From: CP2-2F sp034436235
GTDB lineage: Bacteria; Chloroflexota; Anaerolineae; Aggregatilineales; UBA2796
Reading direction: 5' to 3'
Assembly (NCBI GenBank): GCA_034436235.1
Contig: DAOTWB010000031.1
Span: 1-14,994 of the forward strand
DNA length: 14,994 nt
Positions 1 to 7,366 of this stretch are shown piece by piece. The position numbers and the translations under genes are program-made. Each line of letters starts with the position of its first letter. The first letter of the stretch is position 1. The notes beneath the pieces were generated by a model, which was not told the DNA's origin, searched no databases, and saw only the letters and a program-made list of their open reading frames with translations.

Positions 1-35
1 GGTCGTTTTGGCGGCTTCTCGCCTGAGCTGCGCAT
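1..35 (-). CDS. Possible start of a second ABC permease (partial, cut by window edge)
   Basis: On the minus strand an ATG lies 15 nt after the stop of the ABC ATPase and opens a frame reading MRSSGEKPPKR up to the window edge. In NupOPQ-type operons the ATPase is normally followed by a permease of the BPD_transp_2 family, so this short polar N-terminus may be its cytoplasmic start. No clear ribosome binding site is visible before it and only 11 complete codons can be seen, so both the reality of the gene and its identity rest on context. Confidence 0.35.
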   Translation of the reverse strand, partial: MRSSGEKPPKR

Positions 36-50
36 ACGCGATCTGCTGCG

Positions 51-2438
51 CTAGACGCTTGTGCGCTGTGACTCAGGCTGCGCGCTGCTGACCGCTTTCA
101 CAGCGCGCCACGGCGCTTCCCAATCGCGGCGAATGCCTGCCATCAGCAAGCCGAGCTGCTCGCGAGTCGCCTCTTTGGCAGGCAAAGTCTCGATGATCTG
201 CCCTTTGTACATCACGGCGATCCGATCTGAGAGCGCCATGATCTCGTCCAGCTCAGCCGAGACCAACAAGACCGCCGCGCCTGAGTCGCGTTGCTGCACA
301 ATGCGCTGATGGATGAACTCAATCGAGCCGACGTCAATGCCGCGCGTCGGCTGGCTGGCGATCAGCAAACGCGGCGGACGGCTGAACTCGCGCGCCACCA
401 CCATCTTCTGTTGATTGCCGCCGCTCAAGCTGCCGGCGCTGGTCTCAGGCGATGGCGTGCGGATGTCGAATTCGGCGATCAGGCGCTCGGCATTTTGACG
501 CACGGCGCGATCGTCGCGCTGCAGACCGCCTCGCGCTGCGCGCTGTGCCAATAAGCGACGTAACAGGCGCGTGCCGAGCGTGCCGACCAAATGCGCCGCG
601 CCTAAGCTGAGCAACGCCGAGCCAAAGCTCGCGGTCAGCGCCAAGATGAACGGCGCAGGCTCGCGGCGCGGATCAAGCTCGGCAAGGCGCAGGCTCTCAG
701 CAAGGCTTGGATAGAGCGCGTTCCATGCGCTGCTCAGCACAAAAGCGACCGCGCCGAAGAGCGCTACATACAACGCGAAAGCGAACGGCAATTGCCGCAA
801 GGTAGGAAAGACTGCCACAGGCGGCAGGTAGTAGCGATTTAGAATCAGGTTATCGGCGACCGAGAACGGCTTGACCATGCCATAGCGCTGCCGATCTTCA
901 GGAATATGCGCGACGTCTGAGTCGGTCACGCGGCGCGGATCGCCCATGCGGATCGGCTGTCCGTCAATCAGCATCTCGCCGCTGGCAGCGCGCCGCAAGC
1001 CTGTCAGCACTTCCACCAGCTCCGTCTGACCGTTGCCTTGCACGCCTGCGATGCCCAGCACTTCGCCTGCGCGCACTTCAAAACTGACTCCGTCCACAGC
1101 CAATGCGCCGCGATCGTCGTAAGCGCGCAAATTGCGCGCTTGCAAGACGGTCTCGCGCGGCATAGCTTCGCCTTTTGTCACGCGCAGCAGCACTTCGCGC
1201 CCGACCATCAACGCGGCGAGGAAATGTTCCGCTTCAACATCATCTGTTGGCAGCGCAGCGCGCGCCGCGCCGCCGACCACGCGTCCGCCGCGCATGACCA
1301 CGATGTTATCCGCGACCGCCAGCACTTCCTTCAGTTTGTGCGTGATGAAGATGATCGAGACGCCTTGCGCAGTCAGATTTTTCATGATGCTGAACAGTTC
1401 GCGGCTCTCTTGCGGCGTCAAGACGGCGGTCGGCTCGTCAAGGATCAAAATATCCGCCTTGCGATAGAGCGCCTTGACGATCTCGACGCGCTGTTGCAAG
1501 CCAACAGGCAGCTTCTCGACCAGCGCGTCAGGATCGACTTCTAGGTTGAAGCGCTTCGAGAGATCGCGCACGCGCCTAGCTGCGCGCGCGCGGTTGAGAC
1601 GGCGTCCTACCGTGCTGAACAGATCGAGCAAGGCGTCTAGCGCGGCATCCGTCATCGCCATGCGCGAGTCGTCGCGATGCGCGGCGCCGCCGCGCCAAGT
1701 CTGCCTGCCATGCCGATATAATGAGACCATGCTCACGCCGCCGATCAGGGCGCCGATCAAGAGTGGCAGCCATAGCAAGAGCGTTGTGGCGAGCTGATTT
1801 TCAGGATAGAAGCGGCTCAGCACGGTCGTGGCGCGCTCGATCAGCGGCAGGCGCTGAAAGGCTTGCCGTCCGAACTCAGGCGCGTCCACTAAATACGTCG
1901 CGATGGTTAGCACCAGTTGCCAGACGATCTGACCGACCAGCACGCCGAGCAAGATCGCCACCAGCGGCAGCGCAGCGCGCCACAGAATGCCCCAGAAAAT
2001 CCGCAAGCCGCGCACGGCAGGCGCGCCGTCGAACATGGCGCGCCGCGCCTGCATCACCTGCGTTAAGGTCGCTTCGGCATCCGCCTCGCCTTGCTGAGCC
2101 GTCTGCTCTTCGCCTAGCACCACGTTCTCTGCCACGCTCAGCACAGGGATCAGCTGGAAATGCTGATGCACCATGCCGATGCCGCTGTGAATCGCCTCGC
2201 GCGGACTGGCGAAGCGCACCTCGCGACCGTTCAGGCGGATCGTGCCTTGGTCAGGATGATATAAGCCATAGATGATGTTCATCAGCGTGCTTTTGCCGGC
2301 GCCATTCTCGCCTAAGAGCGCCAAAATCTCGCCGCGATGCAGCCGTAAACTCACATTATCGTTAGCAAGCACGCCCGGAAAACGCTTGGTGATCCCTTGC
2401 ACTTCGAGGACGACGTCGTCAGTTGTCATGGCGCTCAC
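51..2438 (-). CDS. Double-domain ABC ATPase of a NupO/YufO-type nucleoside importer, with membrane hairpins inserted in both ATPase halves
   Basis: This is the energising subunit of a BmpA-NupOPQ-like importer for nucleosides or related compounds. The first half has Walker A GENGAGKST (43-51), Q-loop Gln92, signature PVGLQQR (311-317), Walker B LILDEPTAVL (331-340) and His367. The second half has the degenerate P-loop GVQGNGQTE typical of this family (465-473), signature LSGGNQQK (671-678) and Walker B-like LLIASQPTRGID (691-702). Family members are usually about 510-530 residues; this one has 795. The excess is two insertions, about residues 112-284 and 541-640, each between Q-loop and signature and each with two hydrophobic segments. 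The start is GTG, overlapping the permease stop by 4 nt (GTGA), which suggests translational coupling; an ATG three codons later is an alternative. Substrate is inferred from family only. Confidence 0.9.
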   Translation of the reverse strand: MSAMTTDDVVLEVQGITKRFPGVLANDNVSLRLHRGEILALLGENGAGKSTLMNIIYGLYHPDQGTIRLNGREVRFASPREAIHSGIGMVHQHFQLIPVLSVAENVVLGEEQTAQQGEADAEATLTQVMQARRAMFDGAPAVRGLRIFWGILWRAALPLVAILLGVLVGQIVWQLVLTIATYLVDAPEFGRQAFQRLPLIERATTVLSRFYPENQLATTLLLWLPLLIGALIGGVSMVSLYRHGRQTWRGGAAHRDDSRMAMTDAALDALLDLFSTVGRRLNRARAARRVRDLSKRFNLEVDPDALVEKLPVGLQQRVEIVKALYRKADILILDEPTAVLTPQESRELFSIMKNLTAQGVSIIFITHKLKEVLAVADNIVVMRGGRVVGGAARAALPTDDVEAEHFLAALMVGREVLLRVTKGEAMPRETVLQARNLRAYDDRGALAVDGVSFEVRAGEVLGIAGVQGNGQTELVEVLTGLRRAASGEMLIDGQPIRMGDPRRVTDSDVAHIPEDRQRYGMVKPFSVADNLILNRYYLPPVAVFPTLRQLPFAFALYVALFGAVAFVLSSAWNALYPSLAESLRLAELDPRREPAPFILALTASFGSALLSLGAAHLVGTLGTRLLRRLLAQRAARGGLQRDDRAVRQNAERLIAEFDIRTPSPETSAGSLSGGNQQKMVVAREFSRPPRLLIASQPTRGIDVGSIEFIHQRIVQQRDSGAAVLLVSAELDEIMALSDRIAVMYKGQIIETLPAKEATREQLGLLMAGIRRDWEAPWRAVKAVSSAQPESQRTSV
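519..818 (-). other. Insertion 2 in the ABC ATPase: second membrane hairpin at the matching site
   Basis: Residues about 541-640 interrupt the second ATPase half between LILNRYY and DRAVRQNAERL, the position that corresponds to insertion 1. Hydrophobic segments lie near 550-570 and 596-621, separated by a short charged loop (AELDPRREP), and are followed by the basic run TRLLRRLLAQRAAR, which favours a cytoplasmic C-terminal end. It does not obviously resemble insertion 1 in sequence beyond the shared hairpin plan. Confidence 0.8.
1587..2105 (-). other. Insertion 1 in the ABC ATPase: helical arms plus a two-helix membrane hairpin
   Basis: Residues about 112-284 interrupt the helical subdomain of the first ATPase half between VVLGEE and ARRVRDL, segments that are nearly adjacent in normal relatives. 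The insert starts with a polar, Gln/Glu/Ala-rich stretch, then has a hydrophobic segment near 155-184, a polar loop of about 32 residues, a second hydrophobic segment near 217-240 ending in YRHGRQTWR, and a charged helical stretch leading back into the ATPase fold. Arg/Lys-rich flanks on both ends fit a hairpin with both ends in the cytoplasm. The whole segment is in one open frame with the same codon style as the rest of the gene. Confidence 0.8.
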
Positions 2439-3406
2439 TCCGTCTCATAAGCCTTGCCGATGTGCGCCGGCGGACGCGCTCTGCCCATGAAGCCTGCCAG
2501 CACGATCAGCGTCAAGACATACGGCAACATGGCGACGAATTGATGTGGAATTTGCACGCCTGCGAATTGCAGCTGGCTCTGCAGCGCAGTGGCATAGCCG
2601 AACAGCAACGCGCCGAACAAGACTCGCGAAGGACGCCATGCGCCGAAGATCATCACGGCGAGCGCGATGAAGCCACGTCCGTTGCTCATGCCGCGCTCAA
2701 ACGAGACGCCTTCCAGCACCAACACTGCGCCCGATAAGCCCGCCAAAATGCCGCTGATCGCCAAGTTGGTGAATTGCAGGCGATGCACGTTCACGCCCAG
2801 CGTATCCGCCGCGCGCGGATTCTCGCCAACTGACCGCGTGCGCAGTCCCCACGTTGTGCGGAAGAGCAGGAAGCCCAGAATTGGCACGAGCGCGAACGCC
2901 GTGTAAGTCAAAATGCCTTTATCGAAGATGATCGCGCCTAGATCGGCGATGAAGCCCTGCTCCGTAGCGAACGGATTGCGGATGACAGGCGGCAGCCTGT
3001 CAATCACGTTCTGTCCGCCTTCATACAGATAGCCTGTCATGCCGAGCGCGAAGATGTTGATGACCGTGCCGCTGATGATCTGATCCACTTTGAAGCGGAT
3101 GGATAGCACAGCATGCAACATCGCCAACGCAATGCCGATCGCAGCCGCTGCTAGAATGGACAGTCCAAGACGGATCGGCTGCTCTTGCAAGAAAGGCGCG
3201 ACATTCGGACGGCTGAGCGCCACATTGGCGTAAAAAGCGCCATACGCGCCGAAGAGCATCATGCCTTCAATGGCGATATTCACAATGCCCGAGCGCTCGC
3301 TCACAATGCCGCTCATCGCGCCGAGGATGATCGGCACTGCGCCGCGAATCGCCGCGTTGATCGCCGCCACGCTCAAAAATGTGCCTAAAGTGATCTCTGG
3401 TGTCAC
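2435..3406 (-). CDS. ABC transporter permease, NupQ/YufQ type (BPD_transp_2 family)
   Basis: This is an integral membrane permease of 323 residues, the usual size for the family, that would form the translocation path with the ATPase downstream. The N-terminal region with GAMSGIVSERSGIVNIAIEG (about 29-48) and the GENPRAADTLG motif (194-204), the loop expected to contact the ATPase, are characteristic of nucleoside and simple-sugar permeases of this group. About eight hydrophobic segments are visible (near 8-33, 40-62, 81-103, 109-128, 165-182, 215-232, 245-270 and 290-307). The start is GTG, 18 nt after the regulator stop, with only a weak AGG upstream, so coupling to the upstream gene is likely. 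The gene ends in a 4-nt overlap with the ATPase. The second permease and the substrate-binding lipoprotein of such systems are not inside the window. Confidence 0.9.
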   Translation of the reverse strand: MTPEITLGTFLSVAAINAAIRGAVPIILGAMSGIVSERSGIVNIAIEGMMLFGAYGAFYANVALSRPNVAPFLQEQPIRLGLSILAAAAIGIALAMLHAVLSIRFKVDQIISGTVINIFALGMTGYLYEGGQNVIDRLPPVIRNPFATEQGFIADLGAIIFDKGILTYTAFALVPILGFLLFRTTWGLRTRSVGENPRAADTLGVNVHRLQFTNLAISGILAGLSGAVLVLEGVSFERGMSNGRGFIALAVMIFGAWRPSRVLFGALLFGYATALQSQLQFAGVQIPHQFVAMLPYVLTLIVLAGFMGRARPPAHIGKAYETE

Positions 3407-3424
3407 GCGCCTAACCTATTCGCA

Positions 3425-4174
3425 CTAAAGGGTGATATCGAGAATTTTTTCGCCCACAGCGCGCAGCTCACTGAGCGGCAGTTGGCTCAGCCGCAACGCG
3501 ATCTCAAGGTATGGCAGGCTGTTTGGCTGCGAGACGAAAGCGCGGATTTCTTCGGGCAGCTCGCAGAAGCGATCGTAGGCTTCTTGCAAGGCGAGCCACG
3601 CGCCAAGCTGACCGATATCCTCCAAAAAATAGTTTGGCGCTTTGCGCAGCGCCATCGCCAGCGAAGCCAGCTGTGGAAATGGCACAGGTATCTGACCAAA
3701 TTCGTAGGCGCTCAGCGTCTCAGCGTCTGTGCCGCTCAGCTTCGCTAGCTCTTCAAGGCTCAGACGCGCTTCGCGACGCGCTAAGGTCAGGCGGATGCCG
3801 ATCACGCGCTGCCGCAAGAGCGTGTATTCCTGCGGCGATACGCTGAGATCAGGCAGCCGCTTGCGCTCCAGCATCTGTGTGCCGAAGAAATGGCTGATCG
3901 GCAGGTTCAGGCGGTAGGCGATCAGCTCAAGTTGCGGCAGGCTAGGCGCTTCCGTGCCGAGTTCCCACGCCTGTACGGTCGCTTCCGATTCGCCTAGCGC
4001 GGCGGCTAACTCAGCGGCGCTCAAGTTGTTCGCCTGACGCGCATCGCGCAGCAAGACGCCTAGCACGCGCGCGCGCAAGGCGTGAATTTCGGCAAAATTG
4101 CGCTCGGCAGGCGCAGGCGGCGCATTTTCCTCGCGCTTTTTGCGGAAGCGAGCGCTGATCTCAGAGAAATCCAT
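3425..4174 (-). CDS. Transcriptional regulator with two XRE-type helix-turn-helix domains
   Basis: The 249-residue protein carries two Cro/C1-like HTH domains in tandem. The first is at about 34-97, with LSAAELAAALGESEATVQAWELG as its core. The second is at about 120-174, with LSLEELAKLSGTDAETLSAYEFG as its core. The two align to each other, pointing to internal duplication. The N-terminal 30 residues are polar and Arg/Lys-rich, and the C-terminal 70 or so are predicted helical without a known sensor domain. It is the first gene of the minus-strand operon, 18 nt ahead of the permease, with a good promoter 59 nt upstream. It probably regulates the transporter and its own expression, but no ligand domain is visible and the target is inferred from position. 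No catalytic motif is seen. Confidence 0.85.
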   Translation of the reverse strand: MDFSEISARFRKKREENAPPAPAERNFAEIHALRARVLGVLLRDARQANNLSAAELAAALGESEATVQAWELGTEAPSLPQLELIAYRLNLPISHFFGTQMLERKRLPDLSVSPQEYTLLRQRVIGIRLTLARREARLSLEELAKLSGTDAETLSAYEFGQIPVPFPQLASLAMALRKAPNYFLEDIGQLGAWLALQEAYDRFCELPEEIRAFVSQPNSLPYLEIALRLSQLPLSELRAVGEKILDITL

Positions 4175-4232
4175 AGCTAAAATGCAACCCTTTGCTGCTG
4201 ACTGCTAAACAGCCTTGCCGACCATGCGCCGC

Positions 4233-4261
4233 ATTATAAGGCAAAATGGCGTCGCCTGCAA
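4233..4261 (-). promoter_or_regulatory. Sigma70-like promoter for the regulator-transporter operon
   Basis: On the minus strand a perfect -10 box TATAAT (4238-4233) is preceded by TTGCAG (4261-4256) with a 17-nt spacer. The -35 matches the consensus only in its TTG. Transcription would start near 4226, about 52 nt before the regulator ATG. Confidence 0.6.
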
Positions 4262-4298
4262 GCAGCCCGGAAAATGATTAACCTTCGACACAGATCGC

Positions 4299-4327
4299 TT
4301 GACGCGCCTTAAGGCTCGCGCTATACT
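4299..4327 (+). promoter_or_regulatory. Sigma70-like promoter for the WD40 gene
   Basis: TTGACG (4299-4304) and TATACT (4322-4327) are separated by exactly 17 nt. This is the best two-box match I found in the window. The predicted start near 4334 gives a leader of about 133 nt before the WD40 start codon. Confidence 0.65.
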
Positions 4328-4466
4328 GTCCTTAACGCACTGGCTTCATAATCGGTTGATGAAAGTGCAATTTCAGCTTTTACAGTGCAGCAGCGCAAGA
4401 CTCTAGCTGAATAGTCTAAAAATCGGGTCAGATCACTTGGAGTAACTTGAGGCAGCTTGAAAACAC

Positions 4467-7277
4467 ATGAGTGACGTGAATGCAGTGGCATGGTCGCCTG
4501 ATGGTCGTCTTCTCATCTCTGGTGCATCTGATGGCGTCGTTCGTGTGTGGGAAGTTGACACAGGACAGCTTCTGCGAGCGCTCGCAAGCCACACAGATGG
4601 CGTGAATTCAGTGGCGTGGTCGCCTGATGGCAGCGCGTTCGCCTCTGGCTCGTGGGACGGCACAGTCCGCATTTGGTATACGGAGACAGGGCAGCTCATG
4701 CGGACGCTGACAGGCTTTTTAGTGGCGTGGTCGCTCGATGAGCGTTACATCGCCTCAAGTGCCGCGAGCGGCAGCATTCACATCTGGTCGGTTGTCACAG
4801 GCGAACTTGTGCAAATGCTCCGCGTGCAAGGCTTTGTGCGCGGCGTGAACACAGCGGTGTGGTCGCCCGATGGTCGCTTGCTTGCCCTAGGTTTGGATGA
4901 TCACACTGTGCGCGTGTGGGATGTATCTGTAGGCGAGCAGCTGCGGATGCTCAAAGGTCACAATGGCTCTGTCTTGTCGCTGGCATGGTCGCCTGATGGA
5001 CGTTCGCTCGCCTCAGCTAGCGCAACTGATCACGATGTACACATCTGGGATATTGCTACAAGGCGCACAGTGCGGAAATTGACGGGTCATACAGAGCCAG
5101 CAGTATCAGTGGCGTGGTCGCCCGACGGTCGCCTGCTCGCCACAGGCTCGGCTGACCGTACAATTCGCCTGTGGGATGCGACGACAGGGCGTTGCCTGCA
5201 GACTTTAACGGAACACACAGGCGCAGTGCTATCTGTGAAATGGTCGCCTGATGGTCAGCAGCTTGCTTCTGGTGGCTCGGATGGCACAGTACGTACTTGG
5301 TCAGTGGCAACAGGGCAATTGCTCCAGACGCTCGTAGAGTACACGGACGCGAGTCCAGCGACAGGCGCGCTCGATCAGTATCTGCTCGTCTCAAGCTCAG
5401 CCGACTGCACAGTGCGTGTATGGAACATCGCTACAAAACAGACTGCGTTGATGTTGGGCGGACACACAGGCTGGGTACTGTCCGCGGCAAGCGCCCCTGA
5501 CGGGCAATTGATCGCCTCTGCCAGCACAGATGGCACAGTGCGTGTGTGGGATGTCATCACAGGTCGACTTGTCCAAACGTTCACAGGACACAGAGAAGCT
5601 GTAACCTCAGTGACGTGGTCGCCTGATGGTCGTCAGATCGCCTCAGGCGCGCGTGATAACACAGTGCGCGTGTGGGAAATAGAGACAGGGCAGCTGTTGC
5701 GGACACTCACAGGGTATGCAGGCAGTGTGAACTCAATGGCATGGTCGCCCGACGGACACTATCTCGCCTCAGGCTCACAAGATGGAACAGGGCAGGTTTG
5801 GAAAGCGAGCACAGGGCAGCTCTTTCAAAAACTGATAGGGCATCAAGATAAAGTTCTATCAGCGGCGTGGTCGCCTGATGGACGCTATCTGGTCACAGGC
5901 TCGGCTGATCACACTGTGTGCATCTGGGATGTAGCGATAGGGCAATTTTTGCGAGCGCTCACAGGGCATACAGGCGTGGTCAGGTCAGTGGCGTGGTCGC
6001 CTGATGGACGTCACATCGCCTCAGGTTCAGGCTCGTACAGAGACGGCGATTTCACAGTGCGCATATGGGAAGCGTCCACAGGGAAGCTCTTGCGCACACT
6101 CACAAAGCACACGAGCGCCGTGGACTCAGTGGCGTGGTCGCCTGATGGACTTTATCTGGCTTCAGGCTCATGGGATAAGACAGTGCGCGTGTGGCAAGCA
6201 TCCACAGGCGAGCTGTTAGAGACTCTAAAAGGTCACACTGATGATGTGCGATCAGTGGCATGGTTGTCCAATAGGCACGTACTGGTGTCAAGCCTGACTG
6301 ATCAAGCGCCTGATCTCACTGCAAAGGCTAAGCCTAGAGCTAAGTCCAAGCGAGCGCCTGCGCCTGTCTCATCTGCGAATCCTCACCGCATGATCAAGTT
6401 GAAAAGCATGGAAGGACATACAGGCGCGGTAGAGTCGGTGGCTTGGTCGCCTGACGGACGCTATCTGGTCTCTGGCTCAGATGACCGCACAGTGCAAGTG
6501 TGGGAAGTGGCGACAGAGCAGCCCTTGCAGACGCTCAAAGAGCATACAGACTGGGTGAATGCAGTGGCGTGGTCGCCCGATAGGAGCTACCTTGTCTCAG
6601 GCTCGGAAGACGGTACAGCGTGCATATGGAAGGTCGCTACATGGCAGCGCGTGCGGACGTTCAAAAAACATTCAAGCGCAGTGAGTTCAGTGGCGTGGTC
6701 GCCTGATGGACGCACCCTCGCGACAGGCTCAGCCGATTGCACTGTGCGGATGTGGAAAGCCTCTTCCGGAGGATTGTTGCAAACGCTCACGGCGCATACA
6801 GACAAGGTATTCGCAGTGGCGTGGTCGCCTGACGGACGCGCTCTTGCCTCAGGCGCTGCCGATCGTGCTGTGTATGTGTGGGAAGTTGCTACAGGGCAAT
6901 TGCTGCAACAATTCTTGAGTCACACAGACAAAGTACTTTCAGTGGCATGGTCACCTGATGGATTACATATTGCTTCGGGCTCACGCGATAGCACTGTGCA
7001 GGTCTGGGAAGCATCCACAGGAAAAGTCTTGCGAACGTTGACAGAGCATACAGGAGCTGTCAATTCAGTGGCGTGGTCGCCTGATGGACGCTACATCGTT
7101 TCCGCAGGCTCAGATGGAACAGTGCAAGTGTGGGAAGCAGCGACAGGCAGGCTGCTGCGCACGCTCACAGGACATACAAGCAGTGTGTGTTCAGTAGCGT
7201 GGTCGCCTGACGGACGCTATATCGCTTCGGGCGCTTGGGACTACACAGTCCGCATCTGGGGCGTCCCTGAAAACTGA
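4467..7277 (+). CDS. Giant WD40-repeat protein, three predicted seven-bladed propellers
   Basis: The protein is almost entirely WD40 units of about 42 residues with consensus HTxxVxSVAWSPDGRYLASGS followed by a VRVWE core. I count 22 units: 1-14 (residues 1-589), a broken unit 15 fused to a basic Pro/Ala linker (590-650), and 16-22 (651-936). Fourteen plus seven fits two seven-bladed propellers, a linker, and a third propeller. The linker ends in RMIKLKSMEGH, which resembles an outer d-strand and could close the third ring, since the last unit stops at VRIWGVPEN without one. Units 3 and 8 are degenerate and unit 13 has a 5-residue loop insertion. No signal peptide, membrane segment or enzyme domain is seen, so a cytoplasmic scaffold is likely. 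The ATG is the first possible start after an in-frame stop at 4458; the nearest purine-rich site is weak. The gene is visibly less GC-rich than its neighbours. Confidence 0.9.
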   Translation: MSDVNAVAWSPDGRLLISGASDGVVRVWEVDTGQLLRALASHTDGVNSVAWSPDGSAFASGSWDGTVRIWYTETGQLMRTLTGFLVAWSLDERYIASSAASGSIHIWSVVTGELVQMLRVQGFVRGVNTAVWSPDGRLLALGLDDHTVRVWDVSVGEQLRMLKGHNGSVLSLAWSPDGRSLASASATDHDVHIWDIATRRTVRKLTGHTEPAVSVAWSPDGRLLATGSADRTIRLWDATTGRCLQTLTEHTGAVLSVKWSPDGQQLASGGSDGTVRTWSVATGQLLQTLVEYTDASPATGALDQYLLVSSSADCTVRVWNIATKQTALMLGGHTGWVLSAASAPDGQLIASASTDGTVRVWDVITGRLVQTFTGHREAVTSVTWSPDGRQIASGARDNTVRVWEIETGQLLRTLTGYAGSVNSMAWSPDGHYLASGSQDGTGQVWKASTGQLFQKLIGHQDKVLSAAWSPDGRYLVTGSADHTVCIWDVAIGQFLRALTGHTGVVRSVAWSPDGRHIASGSGSYRDGDFTVRIWEASTGKLLRTLTKHTSAVDSVAWSPDGLYLASGSWDKTVRVWQASTGELLETLKGHTDDVRSVAWLSNRHVLVSSLTDQAPDLTAKAKPRAKSKRAPAPVSSANPHRMIKLKSMEGHTGAVESVAWSPDGRYLVSGSDDRTVQVWEVATEQPLQTLKEHTDWVNAVAWSPDRSYLVSGSEDGTACIWKVATWQRVRTFKKHSSAVSSVAWSPDGRTLATGSADCTVRMWKASSGGLLQTLTAHTDKVFAVAWSPDGRALASGAADRAVYVWEVATGQLLQQFLSHTDKVLSVAWSPDGLHIASGSRDSTVQVWEASTGKVLRTLTEHTGAVNSVAWSPDGRYIVSAGSDGTVQVWEAATGRLLRTLTGHTSSVCSVAWSPDGRYIASGAWDYTVRIWGVPEN
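4467..7277 (+). repeat. Tandem coding repeat, about 126-bp period
   Basis: The WD40 units are also recognisable at the DNA level. The block GTGGCGTGGTCGCCTGATGG, or one-base variants of it, recurs about once per 126 bp (for example at about 4611, 5110, 5990, 6130, 6690, 6820 and 7070), as does an ACAGTGCGCGTGTGGGAA-like block. This similarity beyond what the protein requires suggests recent unit duplication or gene conversion, and makes the region prone to copy-number change and misassembly. Confidence 0.85.
6324..6386 (+). other. Basic Pro/Ala linker between WD40 propeller blocks
   Basis: Residues about 620-640 (beginning KAKPRAKSKR and followed by APAPVSSANP) replace the second half of WD40 unit 15. 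The stretch is rich in Lys, Arg, Pro, Ala and Ser and contains Ser/Thr residues, so it is likely disordered. It could be a contact or phosphorylation site for the neighbouring kinase, but that is inference. Confidence 0.7.
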
Positions 7278-7308
7278 GCGCGCTACTTTGAACAGCGCTG
7301 CACAAGGC

Positions 7309-7337
7309 TTGGAGCGCCGCGCTGAATCTGCTACACT
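7309..7337 (+). promoter_or_regulatory. Possible promoter for the kinase gene
   Basis: TTGGAG (7309-7314) and TACACT (7332-7337) are spaced by 17 nt, and TG at 7329-7330 makes an extended -10 (TGCTACACT). The match is moderate. The kinase could also be read through from the WD40 gene, because no terminator is visible in the 89-nt gap. Confidence 0.45.
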
Positions 7338-7366
7338 GATATCAACAGCACAGGAGAGCGCGGCAT

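Larger units (their letters stand above)
4175..4466. other. Divergent intergenic control region (292 bp)
   Basis: This region separates the minus-strand regulator-transporter operon from the plus-strand WD40 gene and is less GC-rich than the genes. It holds two opposed sigma70-like promoters whose -35 boxes are about 37 bp apart. The WD40 transcript would have a leader of roughly 130 nt. Within that leader TTCAGCT (4372-4378) can pair with AGCTGAA (4405-4411), and AGACT (4398-4402) with AGTCT (4413-4417). The two pairings overlap and exclude each other. I see no recognisable riboswitch or small ORF. Confidence 0.6.

Noticed and set aside
1721..2275. 184-residue plus-strand open frame opposite the ABC ATPase
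   Set aside because: Its translation is Arg/Ala/Ser-rich low-complexity sequence from GC-rich antisense reading; the minus-strand frame has all ABC motifs.
51..2438. Frameshift or misassembly producing the over-long ABC ATPase
   Set aside because: Both insertions and all flanking motifs are in one frame without stops, and two independent insertions at matching sites are hard to explain by assembly error.
4398..4422. Intrinsic terminator in the WD40 leader (AGACT/AGTCT followed by A-run)
   Set aside because: The stem has only 5 bp and is followed by A, not T, on the plus strand; on the minus strand the T-run precedes the stem.
4467..7277. CRISPR-like periodic repeats
   Set aside because: The period of about 126 bp matches a 42-residue WD40 unit in one open frame; there are no short repeats with unique spacers.
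7278..7366. Terminator between the WD40 gene and the kinase
   Set aside because: Short GCGC-rich self-complementary bits exist, but there is no stable stem followed by a T-run.
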